DNA of 37,153 nucleotides from Limnohabitans sp. Rim28 (GCF_000293865.2 NZ_ALKN02000020.1:1-37153), one strand, 5' to 3'. Shown: positions 16,864 to 26,468, counted from the stretch's first letter. Program-made: numbers and translations. Notes: generated by a model not told the origin, from the letters alone.

Positions 16864-19434
16864 ATGGAAGTGTCCCGAATTCGCGCTTTGCGCGGCCCCA
16901 ACTTGTGGAGCCGCCACACGGCCATCGAAGCCATCGTCACCTGCACGGCAGACGAACAAGGTCTCAGTCCACAACACCCCACCGAGCAACATCTGCGCCG
17001 AATTTTCCCGGAAGTGGGTCCCTTTGACGCCATCCGGCCCGGGATTGCTGTCAGCTTGGCCCATGCACTGGAAAAGGTCACCCTGGGCTTGCAAATCCAA
17101 GCGGGTTGCCCTGTCTCATTCAGCCGCACCACGCCAACCGAAGAGCCGGGCGTGTACCAAGTGGTGGTCGAGTATTCTGAAGAAACCGTAGGCCGCAAAG
17201 CCCTCGAACTGGCCGAAAAACTCTGCAAGGCCGCCATTTCGGGCATGGGCTTTGACCTCGAAGCCTCGATTGCCCATTTGCATGAGCTGGACGAAGACGT
17301 CCGCTTAGGCCCCTCGACCGCGGCCATTGTGGATGCCGCCTTGGCACGGGGCATCCCGGTCAGGCGCCTGACCGATGGCAGCATGGTGCAATTTGGCTGG
17401 GGAGCCAAACAGCGCCGCATCCAAGCGGCCGAAGTCGATACCACCAGCGCGATTGCGGAATCCATCGCCCAAGACAAGGCCCTGACCAAGAGCCTGCTTC
17501 ATGCGGCGGGTGTACCCGTGCCTTTGGGCAAACCGGCCAGCACGCTGGAACAAGCTTGGCAGATCGCCCAAGACGTCGGTTTGCCCGTGGTGGTGAAACC
17601 CCAAGACGGCAACCAAGGCAAAGGGGTCTCGGTCAACATTTCAGACCGCGACGCCTTTGACAAAGCCTATGCCACGGCCCTGCGCTACGGCGTGGTGATG
17701 GTCGAGAAATTTTTGCCGGGACATGACTACCGCCTGTTGGTGGTGGGCAACAAACTGGTGGCGGCATCCCGGCGGGAACCCCCATTGGTGGTCGGCGATG
17801 GCAAACACACCGTACGCCAACTGGTCGACCTGGTCAATGCCGACCCCAGACGCGGCGATGGCCATGCCACCTCCTTGACGAAGATTCGCTTCGATGACAT
17901 CGCCATCAGTCGCTTGCATGAACAAGACCTGCAACCCGAATCGATACCGGTCAAAGGTCGACGGGTTTTGCTGCGCAACAACGCCAACCTCTCTACGGGT
18001 GGCACGGCCACCGATGTGACCGACGACGTCCACCCCGAAGTGGCCAGCCGGGCGATCGAGGCAGCGCAGATGGTGGGCCTCGACATTTGCGGCGTGGACG
18101 TCGTGTGCGAATCCATCCAACGCCCCCTTGAAGAGCAAAACGGCGGCATCGTCGAAGTGAACGCAGCGCCAGGCCTGCGCATGCACATCAGCCCCTCTTA
18201 TGGCAAAGGACGGGACGTTGGCAAAGCGGTGATTGAACACATGTACGCCTCAGGTGACCACGGGCGTGTGCCAGTGATCGCCGTGACGGGTACCAACGGC
18301 AAGACGACGACAGTTCGCTTGATCGCCCACCTGATGCGCAGTCAAGGCCTGCGCGTGGGCATGACCAACACCGACGGCGTTTACGTCAATGGCCGGCAAA
18401 CCGACTCGGGTGACTGCAGTGGCCCCCGCAGCGCTCGCAATGTGCTCATGCACCCCGAAATGGACGTGGCCGTTTTTGAAACCGCACGCGGAGGCTTGCT
18501 GCGCGAAGGTCTGGCCTTTGACCGCTGCCAAGTGGCGGTGGTCACCAACCTCGGCACGGGTGACCATTTGGGCCTGAACTACATCACCACCCTGGAAGAC
18601 CTGACCGTGGTCAAGCGGGTAATCGTGCTCAACGTCGAGCCCAGCGGCATGGCCGTGCTCAATGCCAATGACCCTGCAGTTGCCGCCATGGGCCGGCATT
18701 GCCCGGGTGATGTGACCTTTTTTGGTTTGGACGCCAACCAACCTGTTCTGGCCACACACCGCGCTCAGGGCAAGCGCGTGGTGTACATCGACAAAGGCGA
18801 CATCGTGGCCCAAAAAGGCCCGCAAATTTTCCGCATTCCACTGAGTCAGGTGCCTTTGACGCGGCAAGGTCAGATTGGTTTTCAAACTGAAAACGTGTTG
18901 GCGGCAGTGGGTGCCGCATGGGCTGTTGACATGCCCTGGGCCATCATTGCGGAAGGTTTGTCGAGCTTTGTCAGCGACATCCAGGGCGTCCCTGGGCGCT
19001 TCAATGTTTTTGACTACCAGGGTGCCACCCTGATTGCCGATTACGGCCATAACCCCGATGCCATCCAAGCCTTGGTGCAAGCGGTCGAGAACATGCCAGC
19101 CCACAAACGCATGGTGGTCATCAGTGGCGCTGGCGACCGACGTGACCAAGACATCCGGGACCAAACCCAGATTTTGGGCAAAGCCTTTGATGAAGTGTTG
19201 CTCTACCAAGATGCCTGTCAACGGGGCCGTGAAGACGGCGAAGTCCTCGGTCTGTTGCGCGAGGGTTTGCAAGGTGCTGCCCGAACCACCCACATTCAGG
19301 ACATTCAGGGTGAGTTCAATGCGATCGACGTCGCTTTGTCCCGCTTGTCACCGGGTGACCTGTGCTTGATCTTGATCGATCAAGTCGAAGAAGCCCTCGC
19401 TTACATCACGGCCAAAGTCAAAGCGAGCCACTGA
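16864..19434 (+). CDS. cphA: cyanophycin synthetase CphA
   Basis: Full-length CphA, 856 residues, building the Asp backbone and adding Arg side chains with ATP to form cyanophycin, a nitrogen/carbon storage polymer. The N domain spans about 1-160. The ATP-grasp (G) domain, about 215-470, has VVVKPQDGNQGKGV at about 241, EKFLPGHDYRLLVVG, VGDGKHTVRQLVDL and EVNAAPGLRMHI. The Mur-ligase (M) domain has the intact P-loop TGTNGKTT at about 475, ETARGGLLREGL, NLGTGDHLGL, and the C-terminal lobe with YGHNPDAI and SGAGDRRD. It starts 34 bases after the paralogue with AGGAA upstream, so the two are co-transcribed. The 3' end overlaps the convergent acyltransferase gene by 17 bases. No cyanophycinase gene lies in the window. 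Confidence 0.97.
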   Translation: MEVSRIRALRGPNLWSRHTAIEAIVTCTADEQGLSPQHPTEQHLRRIFPEVGPFDAIRPGIAVSLAHALEKVTLGLQIQAGCPVSFSRTTPTEEPGVYQVVVEYSEETVGRKALELAEKLCKAAISGMGFDLEASIAHLHELDEDVRLGPSTAAIVDAALARGIPVRRLTDGSMVQFGWGAKQRRIQAAEVDTTSAIAESIAQDKALTKSLLHAAGVPVPLGKPASTLEQAWQIAQDVGLPVVVKPQDGNQGKGVSVNISDRDAFDKAYATALRYGVVMVEKFLPGHDYRLLVVGNKLVAASRREPPLVVGDGKHTVRQLVDLVNADPRRGDGHATSLTKIRFDDIAISRLHEQDLQPESIPVKGRRVLLRNNANLSTGGTATDVTDDVHPEVASRAIEAAQMVGLDICGVDVVCESIQRPLEEQNGGIVEVNAAPGLRMHISPSYGKGRDVGKAVIEHMYASGDHGRVPVIAVTGTNGKTTTVRLIAHLMRSQGLRVGMTNTDGVYVNGRQTDSGDCSGPRSARNVLMHPEMDVAVFETARGGLLREGLAFDRCQVAVVTNLGTGDHLGLNYITTLEDLTVVKRVIVLNVEPSGMAVLNANDPAVAAMGRHCPGDVTFFGLDANQPVLATHRAQGKRVVYIDKGDIVAQKGPQIFRIPLSQVPLTRQGQIGFQTENVLAAVGAAWAVDMPWAIIAEGLSSFVSDIQGVPGRFNVFDYQGATLIADYGHNPDAIQALVQAVENMPAHKRMVVISGAGDRRDQDIRDQTQILGKAFDEVLLYQDACQRGREDGEVLGLLREGLQGAARTTHIQDIQGEFNAIDVALSRLSPGDLCLILIDQVEEALAYITAKVKASH

Positions 19435-20560
19435 TCAGCATGGCCAACAAGCTGCTGGCGATGTACACCTCAGCCCAGACCCACCAGCGGCGCCCAGTGG
19501 CCGCTGGTTTTTCGACCTTCTCGTAAAGCCAAGCCCCTGCCAACAAGGACAGCATCAGCGAGGCCGTCATGCCCAAGGCGTTGACCCACAGGTCGGCGGG
19601 CCAGACGTGGGTGACCACCGCATTGACCACCAGACTGACCGCAAAGTGCACCACAAAGACGCTGTAGGACACACGCGACAACCAGCCCACCACTTGCCGT
19701 CCCAAGCCTCCAATCTGGCCTGTGCCTGTCATCCAGACTTTGGGCGCCCCAGCCAGACCAATGGCCACACCCAAAGCAGTGGCCACGCGCCAGCGGGGCT
19801 CAAGCCACCAAGCCACAGCGCCCATTAACAGCATGCCCGCCACTCCGATCGCTTGAGATTGGGCATTGCGCACGGCATGCGCCAGCCAGCCAAGGCCATA
19901 AGCACCTAAAAAGTACAGATTCAGGTCGTCCAATTCGGCATGGCGGTTCCACCACCACAAAGACGCTGCTGCAAGCACAAACCACAAAACGCCCAACCAT
20001 GCTTTCAGCGACCACTGGGGCCAGATTGCCTGGGCGCGCTGCGCCACAAGCATCAGCAACAAGGCCGAAACATACAGCTGCAAGTCAACCGCGACATACC
20101 AAACCCCAGCAGACAAACCGTCCATGTCCGACAGATGCTGCAAGAAAAAAACATGGGCCAAAGTCTGCCAAAACTCTGGGGGGGGAGACAAAGAATCATG
20201 GTCAAAGAAGGGGCGCAACAGTTCAGTGACCAACACCGTCAAGCTGAGCGCTGCGAGCAAGGGAATGGCCAACCGAAGGTAACGCTTGCGCACCAAGCCC
20301 CAAATTTGTTGCCCCGCCAAAGGCCCCAGCTTGGCCAAGCTGTTGGCCGTGAGGTACCCCCCGCAAACCAAGAAAACCTGAACGGCCAAACGCCCATGCT
20401 CGTTCAACCAAGCCACCCAAAGTGGCCAAGCTTGGGCCACCACATCGGCCATCGGCCCATAAAAGGCCAGATGGTGCAGGACGATGAACAGGCACCCCAG
20501 CCCTTTGAAGACCTCCAGCAAGCCCGCACGCTCGGTGGCAGAAGGGCTTGGGTGTTTCAT
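19418..20560 (-). CDS. acyltransferase-3 family integral membrane protein
   Basis: Membrane O-acyltransferase of the AT3/OAT type, 380 residues from the ATG at 20560 (an upstream extension to 20689 overlaps the nitronate monooxygenase gene). The N-terminus has GLLEVFKGLGCLFIVLHHLAFYG, with the expected His after the first membrane helix, and RLAVQVFLVCGGYLTA, the usual second motif. About ten hydrophobic helices follow. Such proteins transfer acetyl or other acyl groups to sugars, lipids or peptidoglycan at the cell envelope; the acceptor cannot be told. It lies 17 bases downstream of the nitronate monooxygenase gene and may be last in that operon. Its stop lies within the end of cphA on the opposite strand. 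Confidence 0.85.
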   Translation of the reverse strand: MKHPSPSATERAGLLEVFKGLGCLFIVLHHLAFYGPMADVVAQAWPLWVAWLNEHGRLAVQVFLVCGGYLTANSLAKLGPLAGQQIWGLVRKRYLRLAIPLLAALSLTVLVTELLRPFFDHDSLSPPPEFWQTLAHVFFLQHLSDMDGLSAGVWYVAVDLQLYVSALLLMLVAQRAQAIWPQWSLKAWLGVLWFVLAAASLWWWNRHAELDDLNLYFLGAYGLGWLAHAVRNAQSQAIGVAGMLLMGAVAWWLEPRWRVATALGVAIGLAGAPKVWMTGTGQIGGLGRQVVGWLSRVSYSVFVVHFAVSLVVNAVVTHVWPADLWVNALGMTASLMLSLLAGAWLYEKVEKPAATGRRWWVWAEVYIASSLLAMLISGSL

Positions 20561-20577
20561 GGCGGCCCGCTGGGCTT

Positions 20578-21531
20578 TCAGATTGCCAAACGCTGGCGAG
20601 CAGCTTGGTATTGGGCCTTGAGCTGGGCCACCAGTTCGGCCGTGCTTTGCACCGCATGGATCGCGCCAATGCCCTGGCCGCAACCCCAAATGTCTTTCCA
20701 GGCTTTTTTGGCATCGCCGCCAAAGTTCATCTTGCTGGGATCAGACTCGGGCAGGTTCTCAGGGTCCAGGCCCGCCGCGCGGATGGACGGCGCCAGGTAG
20801 TTGCCGTGCACGCCCGTGAACAGATTGCTCAAGACGATGTCATCAGAGTCGCAGTCCACAATGGCTTGCTTGTAATCGTCTGTGGCTCGCGCCTCTAGGG
20901 TCGCGATGAAGGCCGAACCAATGTAGGCAAAGTCTGCGCCCATGGCCTGCGCCGCCAAAATCGCGTCGCCCGTGGCGATGGAGCCCGACAAGGCCACCGG
21001 TCCATCGAACCACTGGCGGATCTCTTGGATCAAGGCAAACGGGCTCTTCACGCCCGCATGGCCTCCTGCTCCAGCAGCCACCGCAATCAGCCCATCCGCG
21101 CCCTTTTCAATCGCCTTGTGCGCGTGTTTGTTGTTGATGATGTCGTGCAGCACCACGCCACCATAACTGTGGGCGGCCTCGTTGATTTCTTCGCGTGCGC
21201 CGAGCGAGGTGATGATGATCGGCACCTTGTATTTCACGCACATGGCCATGTCGTGCTCGAGGCGGTCGTTGCTCTTGTGCACGATCTGGTTGATGGCGAA
21301 AGGGGCTGCAGGCTTGTCGGGGTTGGCGGCGTTGTACGCGGCCAGGGTCTCGGTGATCTCGATCAACCACTCTTCAAGTTGCGCAGCAGGACGCGCATTC
21401 AAAGCAGGCATCGAGCCCACAATGCCGGCCTTGCACTGCTCAATCACCAACTTGGGGTTGCTGATGATGAACAAGGGCGATGCGATGGCGGGAAATGGCA
21501 GGTTGCTTAAAACGGGGGGCAGCTTGGACAT
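20578..21531 (-). CDS. nitronate monooxygenase family flavoprotein
   Basis: FMN-dependent TIM-barrel enzyme of the nitronate monooxygenase (former 2-nitropropane dioxygenase) family, 317 residues. The start has a strong AGGAGA ribosome site. Visible motifs are ASPLFIISNP near the N-terminus, the AGGHAG block with the presumed catalytic His at residue 158, LSGSIATGDAILAAQAMGADFAYIGSAFIAT (phosphate-binding region, about 180-210), and the C-terminal WGCGQGIGAI. The family oxidises alkyl nitronates such as propionate 3-nitronate, though many members have unknown substrates. It lies 33 bases downstream of an acyl-CoA dehydrogenase gene, an association often seen in Burkholderiales, suggesting a link to acyl metabolism. 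Confidence 0.92.
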   Translation of the reverse strand: MSKLPPVLSNLPFPAIASPLFIISNPKLVIEQCKAGIVGSMPALNARPAAQLEEWLIEITETLAAYNAANPDKPAAPFAINQIVHKSNDRLEHDMAMCVKYKVPIIITSLGAREEINEAAHSYGGVVLHDIINNKHAHKAIEKGADGLIAVAAGAGGHAGVKSPFALIQEIRQWFDGPVALSGSIATGDAILAAQAMGADFAYIGSAFIATLEARATDDYKQAIVDCDSDDIVLSNLFTGVHGNYLAPSIRAAGLDPENLPESDPSKMNFGGDAKKAWKDIWGCGQGIGAIHAVQSTAELVAQLKAQYQAARQRLAI

Positions 21532-21564
21532 GTTGTCTCCTTGAATTTTTGGTTGAAAACGTCT

Positions 21565-23355
21565 TCAGAACGCTTCGAGCGCCATCGCGGTCACACTGCC
21601 TGCGCCCTCCACGATGCTGTCTCGCATGCCGGGCGCTTTGCTCAACATGTGGTCAGCGTAAAAACGAGCCGTGGTGATCTTGGCCGCCATGAAGGCCGCA
21701 TCTTGCGCCTGCGCCTCAGGTGTCAGCGCCACCAGCAAGGCACGGCCCATTTGCCAGCCGGCCATCAAGTTGCCCGCCAGCATCAGGTAAGGCACGCTGC
21801 CGGCAAAGACGTCATTGGGGTGAGCCTTGGTGTTGCCAGCCACGAACTCGACCACGTCCACAAAGGCTTCACGAGCGGCTTTGAGTCGCTTGGCCACGGC
21901 CTGCGCATCAGCGTTGCCCGATGCCGCGAGTTCGGCTTCGGTCTGTGCCACTTGCGCGGCCAAGGCCTTGGCGGTTTGACCGCCGTCACGGGCGGTTTTG
22001 CGGCCCACCAAGTCGTTGGCCTGGATGGCGGTGGTGCCTTCGTAAATGGTCAAAATTTTGGCATCGCGGTAATACTGCGCCGCGCCGGTTTCTTCGATGA
22101 AGCCCATGCCGCCGTGCACCTGCACGCCCAGGCTGGTGACTTCCAGGCTCATCTCGGTGCTGTAGCCCTTGACCAGCGGCACCATGAATTCGTAAAACGC
22201 CAGGTTTTGTTTGCGCACTTCGGCATCGGGATGGTGGTGCGAGGCGTCGTAAGCGGCAGCGGCGGTGGCGGCCATGGCGCGGCAACCTTCGGTGTAAGCG
22301 CGCATGGTCATCAACATGCGGCGCACATCGGGGTGGTGAATGATGGGGCCGGCTGCGGGCAAGCTGCCGTCCACCGGGCGGCTTTGCACGCGGTCGCGGG
22401 CGTACTGCACAGCACGCTGATACGAACGCTCGGCGATGGCGATGCCTTGCACACCCACCGCATAACGGGCGGCGTTCATCATGATGAACATGTACTCGAG
22501 GCCACGGTTTTCTTGGCCGACCAGATAACCCACGCCGCCGCCGTTGTCGCCGAACTGCAGCACGGCGGTGGGGCTGGCCTTGATGCCCATCTTGTGCTCG
22601 ATGCTCACGCAGTGCACGTCGTTGCGCTCACCCAATGAACCATCCGCTTTCACGAGAACCTTGGGCACCACAAACAGGCTGATGCCTTTGACACCTTCGG
22701 GTGCGCCCACCACGCGGGCCAGCACCAGGTGCACGATGTTCTCAGCCATGTCGTGCTCACCGTAGGTGATGTAAATCTTGGTGCCAAAGATTTTGTAAGT
22801 GCCATCGGGCTGAGGCTCAGCGCGGGTGCGCACGGCGGCCAAGTCTGAACCGGCTTGCGGCTCGGTCAGGTTCATGGTGCCGGTCCACTGGCCGGAGATC
22901 AACTTTTCCAAGTAGGTGGCCTTGAGTTCGTCGGAACCTGCGGTCAGCAAAGCTTCAATCGCGCCATCGGTGAGCAAGGGGCACAACGCAAAAGCCATGT
23001 TGGCCGAGTTGAGCATTTCACCGCAAGCTGCACCAATGGTCTTGGGCAAACCCTGACCGCCAAAGTCTGCCGGATGCTGCAGGCCTTGCCAGCCGCCTTC
23101 GGCATATTGCTGATACGCCTCTTTGAAGCCGGGCGTGGTGGTGACGCCGTTGCCGTTGTGGAAGGACGGGTTCTTGTCACCCTCCCAGTTCAGGGGTGAG
23201 ATCACATCTTGGTTGAGCTTGGCGCACTCCTCGAGCACAGCCTGGGCGGTTTCCAAACCGGCGTCTTCAAAGCCGGGAATCTGCGCGATCTGGTCGATGC
23301 GGGCCAGATGCTCGATGTTGAACAGCATGTCTTTCAAGGGGGCGATGTAGCTCAT
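21565..23355 (-). CDS. acyl-CoA dehydrogenase (about 600-residue class)
   Basis: FAD-dependent acyl-CoA dehydrogenase of the long class with a C-terminal extension, 596 residues. Motifs in order: an N-terminal helical domain (MSYIAPLKDMLFNIEHL), MNLTEPQAGSDLAAVRT around residue 165, MGIKASPTAVLQFG, VQVHGGMGFIEETGAAQYYRDAKI, and YEGTTAIQ with the presumed catalytic Glu at residue 439. Electrons would go to the ETF encoded just upstream. An intrinsic terminator lies between etfA and this gene, so it is fed by read-through or by a promoter in the 88-base gap. It is clearly different from the acyl-CoA dehydrogenase at 2327-4045. Chain-length preference cannot be judged. Confidence 0.95.
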   Translation of the reverse strand: MSYIAPLKDMLFNIEHLARIDQIAQIPGFEDAGLETAQAVLEECAKLNQDVISPLNWEGDKNPSFHNGNGVTTTPGFKEAYQQYAEGGWQGLQHPADFGGQGLPKTIGAACGEMLNSANMAFALCPLLTDGAIEALLTAGSDELKATYLEKLISGQWTGTMNLTEPQAGSDLAAVRTRAEPQPDGTYKIFGTKIYITYGEHDMAENIVHLVLARVVGAPEGVKGISLFVVPKVLVKADGSLGERNDVHCVSIEHKMGIKASPTAVLQFGDNGGGVGYLVGQENRGLEYMFIMMNAARYAVGVQGIAIAERSYQRAVQYARDRVQSRPVDGSLPAAGPIIHHPDVRRMLMTMRAYTEGCRAMAATAAAAYDASHHHPDAEVRKQNLAFYEFMVPLVKGYSTEMSLEVTSLGVQVHGGMGFIEETGAAQYYRDAKILTIYEGTTAIQANDLVGRKTARDGGQTAKALAAQVAQTEAELAASGNADAQAVAKRLKAAREAFVDVVEFVAGNTKAHPNDVFAGSVPYLMLAGNLMAGWQMGRALLVALTPEAQAQDAAFMAAKITTARFYADHMLSKAPGMRDSIVEGAGSVTAMALEAF

Positions 23356-23400
23356 GTCTTGTTTCCGTTAGGGTTCTGAGGAAATAGGGGGTCGGGTACA

Positions 23401-23428
23401 AAAAAGACCTCTCTTGGAGGTCTTTTTC
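23401..23428 (-). terminator. intrinsic terminator after etfA
   Basis: A perfect 11-bp stem, AAAAAGACCTC (23401-23411) with GAGGTCTTTTT (23417-23427), has a 5-base loop. Read on the minus strand the stem ends in a run of T. It lies just after the etfA stop and partly isolates etfBA from the downstream dehydrogenase gene. Confidence 0.88.
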
Positions 23429-23443
23429 GCAATCGTCAAATCA

Positions 23444-24376
23444 TCACAGCGACTGAGTCAACTCGGGCACAGCGGCAAACAAATCGGCTTCGAGGCCAAA
23501 GTCGGCCACGCTGAAGATCGGAGCCTCAGGGTCTTTGTTGATCGCCACAATCACCTTGGAATCTTTCATGCCCGCCAAGTGCTGGATCGCACCCGAGATG
23601 CCGCAAGCGACATACAACTGAGGCGCCACAATCTTGCCGGTCTGGCCCACTTGCAGGTCATTCGCAGCGTAACCGGCATCGACCGCCGCGCGGCTGGCAC
23701 CAATGGCGGCGCCCAGCTTGTCGGCCAGCGGAGTCATCACTTCATTGAACTTCTCCGAGCTGCCCAAAGCGCGGCCACCGGAGACGATGATCTTGGCGGC
23801 GGTCAGCTCAGGACGGTCGTTCTTGGCGATCTCGCTGCGCGTGAAGCTGCTCTTGCCGCTGTCGGCTTGGGCTGCGGCGCTTTCGACAGCCGCGCTGCCA
23901 CCGGTCGCCGCCGCAGCGTCAAAGCCGGTGGTGCGCACGGTGATGACTTTGGTGGCATCCAGGCTTTGCACCGTGGCCATGGCGTTGCCCGCGTAAATGG
24001 GGCGCTCGAAGGTGTCGGCAGAGAACACTTGCGTGACATCGCTGATTTGACCCACATCCAGTTTGGCGGCCACGCGGGGCGCGACGTTTTTGCCTGCAGC
24101 GGTGGCGGGGAACAGGATGTGGCTGTAGTGGGCAGCCATCGCCAGCACTTGGGCGGCGACGTTTTCGGCCAGGCCATGGGCCAGCGCGTCGCTGTCGGCG
24201 TGGATCACTTTGGACACACCGGCAATTTGCGCTGCTGCGGCAGCAGCACCAGCGGCGTTGTGGCCTGCCACCAGCACATGCACATCACCGCCGCAAGCAG
24301 CAGCAGCGGTGACGGTGTTCAAGGTTGCGCCTTTGATGGAGGCGTTGTCGTGTTCTGCAATAACAAGGGAAGTCAT
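23444..24376 (-). CDS. etfA: electron transfer flavoprotein subunit alpha
   Basis: FAD-binding alpha subunit of ETF, 310 residues, which takes electrons from acyl-CoA dehydrogenases and passes them to ETF-quinone oxidoreductase. The N-terminal domain ([11 protein letters not shown]) is followed by the family C-terminal FAD domain: [16 protein letters not shown] around residue 190, [41 protein letters not shown] (region about 235-265) and [23 protein letters not shown]. It begins 12 bases after etfB and is followed by a strong terminator. Alanine-rich stretches in the N-terminal half are usual for this group. Confidence 0.98.
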   Translation of the reverse strand: MTSLVIAEHDNASIKGATLNTVTAAAACGGDVHVLVAGHNAAGAAAAAAQIAGVSKVIHADSDALAHGLAENVAAQVLAMAAHYSHILFPATAAGKNVAPRVAAKLDVGQISDVTQVFSADTFERPIYAGNAMATVQSLDATKVITVRTTGFDAAAATGGSAAVESAAAQADSGKSSFTRSEIAKNDRPELTAAKIIVSGGRALGSSEKFNEVMTPLADKLGAAIGASRAAVDAGYAANDLQVGQTGKIVAPQLYVACGISGAIQHLAGMKDSKVIVAINKDPEAPIFSVADFGLEADLFAAVPELTQSL

Positions 24377-24388
24377 GTTGTTCAGTCC

Positions 24389-25144
24389 TTAGATCACTTT
24401 GGCCACGTTTTTCAATTTATCCACCAGTGTGGCGACATCGGGTACCTTGATGCCGGCGCTGCGCTTGGCAGGCTCGGCCACTTTGAGGGTCTTGATGCGG
24501 GGGGTGATATCAACACCCAAATCTTCGGGCTTGAAAATGTCCAACTGCTTTTTCTTGGCCTTCATGATGTTGGGCAAGGTCACGTAACGCGGCTCATTGA
24601 GGCGAAGGTCGGTGGTCACCACCGCAGGCAAACTGACCGACAAAACTTCCAGGCCACCATCGATCTCGCGGGTGACTTGGGCTTTGCCGTCCACGATCTC
24701 GACCTTGGATGCGAAGGTGGCTTGGGGCAAATCGGCCAACGCCGCCAGCATCTGGCCCGTCTGATTGCAGTCGTCGTCAATGGCTTGTTTGCCCAGAATG
24801 ATCAAACCAGGTTGTTCTTTGTCCACCAAGGCCTTGAGCAGTTTGGCCACAGCCAAAGGCTGCAAATCCAGATCGGCTGGGGTCTCGACCAAAATGCCGC
24901 GGTCAGCACCGATGGCCATGGCCGTGCGCAGCGTTTCCTGGCACTGGGTCACACCGCAAGACACGGCGATGACTTCGGTGGCGAACCCTTTTTCTTTCAG
25001 GCGCACCGCTTCTTCAACCGCGATCTCGTCAAAGGGGTTCATGCTCATCTTCACGTTGGCAATGTCCACACCCGATCCGTCGGATTTGACGCGCACCTTG
25101 ACGTTGTAGTCCACCACCCGCTTGACTGGAACCAGAATTTTCAT
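24389..25144 (-). CDS. etfB: electron transfer flavoprotein subunit beta
   Basis: AMP-binding beta subunit of ETF, 251 residues. It opens with [19 protein letters not shown], then [19 protein letters not shown] around residue 36, the GADRGILVE adenine-binding segment around residue 80, and [30 protein letters not shown] (region, about 120-150), which contains the recognition loop for dehydrogenases. [14 protein letters not shown] follows. GGAG precedes the ATG. It heads the minus-strand etfB-etfA unit; a LiuR-type palindrome lies 70 bases upstream and a TetR-type palindrome about 200 bases upstream, so it is probably induced with fatty-acid or branched-chain amino-acid degradation. Confidence 0.98.
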   Translation of the reverse strand: MKILVPVKRVVDYNVKVRVKSDGSGVDIANVKMSMNPFDEIAVEEAVRLKEKGFATEVIAVSCGVTQCQETLRTAMAIGADRGILVETPADLDLQPLAVAKLLKALVDKEQPGLIILGKQAIDDDCNQTGQMLAALADLPQATFASKVEIVDGKAQVTREIDGGLEVLSVSLPAVVTTDLRLNEPRYVTLPNIMKAKKKQLDIFKPEDLGVDITPRIKTLKVAEPAKRSAGIKVPDVATLVDKLKNVAKVI

Positions 25145-25213
25145 GAAATCAACTCCATTGAAAGATCAAAACCTATGGCATCGAAGCTGACGCCTTGAAA
25201 GAAACGATTAACG

Positions 25214-25229
25214 TTGACGTAAACGTCAA
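25214..25229. promoter_or_regulatory. LiuR-type (MerR family) operator upstream of etfB
   Basis: TTGACGTAAACGTCAA is a perfect 7-2-7 inverted repeat. It fits the published pattern of LiuR sites (TTTACGTnnACGTmAA type) that control branched-chain amino-acid and fatty-acid oxidation genes in Proteobacteria. It sits 70 bases before the etfB start. The regulator gene is not in the window. Confidence 0.7.
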
Positions 25230-25339
25230 TTGTGCCTTAAAACCAGTTTTCAAGCTGCTCATTATCAACAAAAAAGCACGGTCGTTCGGATTTTAAACGC
25301 TGCAGAAAAGGAGATTTTCAGCAGCACCCCCGGGAATTC

Positions 25340-25357
25340 ACCGACCAATCGGTCGGT
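25340..25357. promoter_or_regulatory. TetR-type palindromic operator between etfB and the TRAP genes
   Basis: ACCGACCAATCGGTCGGT is a perfect 7-4-7 inverted repeat of the kind bound by TetR-family regulators. It lies 81 bases before the binding-protein ATG and 196 before etfB. FadP, a TetR regulator of fatty-acid oxidation in betaproteobacteria, is one candidate, but I cannot confirm its motif. Confidence 0.6.
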
Positions 25358-25437
25358 AACTCAGGGTTAACATGGGTTTTATTCTGATCTTCTTGGGATT
25401 AGATTATGTTTTGTAACCAATTCAATGGAGCTCTCTG

Positions 25438-26460
25438 ATGAAAAAAACCCTGATTTCCTTGGCAGCTGTGGCCCTGACCAGCTTGACAGGCATGGCACAA
25501 GCGCAAACCGTTTTGACCGTTTCGAGCTGGGTGCCTCCTACACATGGCCTCTCTGTGGCCCAAAAAGAGTGGTGTGACGCCCTGACGGCCAGAACATCGA
25601 ACCGTGTCCGCTGCAACATCCTGCCCCGTGCAGTGACCCCACCAGTAGGCACCTATGACGCCATTCGCAACGGTTTGGCTGACGTTTCTTTCACCGTCCA
25701 CGGCTACACCCCCGGCCGATTTGTCTTGACCCAGATGGTGGAATTCCCATTCATGGGTGACCGCGCAGAGCCTTTGTCCGTGGCTTTTAACCGCGTGGCC
25801 AGCAAGTACCCCGAATTTGCAGCCGAACACCAAGGCGTCAAGGTCTTGGGTTACTTCACACATGGCCCAGGCATTGTGTTCAACACAAAAAGACCGATCA
25901 CCCGTGTGGAAGACCTGGCGGGCATGAAATTCCGCGTTGGTGGCGGTATGGTCAATGAGATCGCCAAAAACCTCGACATGAACGTGACCCTCAAGCCAGC
26001 ACCCGAGTCATATGAACTCTTGTCCACTGGCGTGATGGACGGCACATTGTTCCCTGCAGAATCCACCGACTCCTTCAAGATCGACAAAGTCATCAAGCAC
26101 GCCACCACCTTTCCCGGCGGCCTCTACAACACCAGCTTCGTGTTCATGATGAACCCGGCCAAGTACAACAGCTTGTCGGCTGAGGACAAAAAAGCCGTCG
26201 ACGAGTTGTCGGGCGACGCGGTAGCCAGCCGTTTTGGCAAATCATGGGACCGCGTGGATGACATTGCCTTGGGCAATATGCAGAAAAACGGCGTCAAGCT
26301 CATCAAAGCAGATGCCGCCTTCATCAGTGGCGTGACCATCCGAGTGAGCAAGCTCGAGCGTGATTGGGCACAAGCTGCCAAGGCCAAAGGCGTGAAGGAC
26401 CCTTCGCGCATGTTGGCCGAGTTCCGTGCTGAAGTCGCTAAACTGCAAAATCAGAAATAA
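25438..26460 (+). CDS. TRAP transporter substrate-binding protein, DctP family
   Basis: Periplasmic receptor of a TRAP transporter, 340 residues. A clear Sec signal peptide (MKKTLISLAAVALTSLTGMAQAQ) ends near residue 22. The conserved MKFRVGG motif around residues 163-169 carries the Arg that usually binds the ligand carboxylate. ESYELLSTGVMDGTLFPAES and the NTSFVFMMNPAKYNSLSAEDKKAV region follow in the family order. GGAG lies a few bases before the ATG. It diverges from etfB; a possible promoter has TATGTT at 25405-25410 with a weak -35 at 25382-25387. It is followed by DctQ and DctM genes. The ligand is probably a carboxylate; closeness to etfBA hints at an organic acid feeding acyl-CoA oxidation. 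Confidence 0.95.
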   Translation: MKKTLISLAAVALTSLTGMAQAQTVLTVSSWVPPTHGLSVAQKEWCDALTARTSNRVRCNILPRAVTPPVGTYDAIRNGLADVSFTVHGYTPGRFVLTQMVEFPFMGDRAEPLSVAFNRVASKYPEFAAEHQGVKVLGYFTHGPGIVFNTKRPITRVEDLAGMKFRVGGGMVNEIAKNLDMNVTLKPAPESYELLSTGVMDGTLFPAESTDSFKIDKVIKHATTFPGGLYNTSFVFMMNPAKYNSLSAEDKKAVDELSGDAVASRFGKSWDRVDDIALGNMQKNGVKLIKADAAFISGVTIRVSKLERDWAQAAKAKGVKDPSRMLAEFRAEVAKLQNQK

Positions 26461-26468
26461 GATGCAGA

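Noticed and set aside
23414..25198. 594-codon open frame on the plus strand opposite etfA and etfB
   Set aside because: Its sequence is the antisense of two well-recognised genes and shows only low-complexity His/Gly/Gln content.
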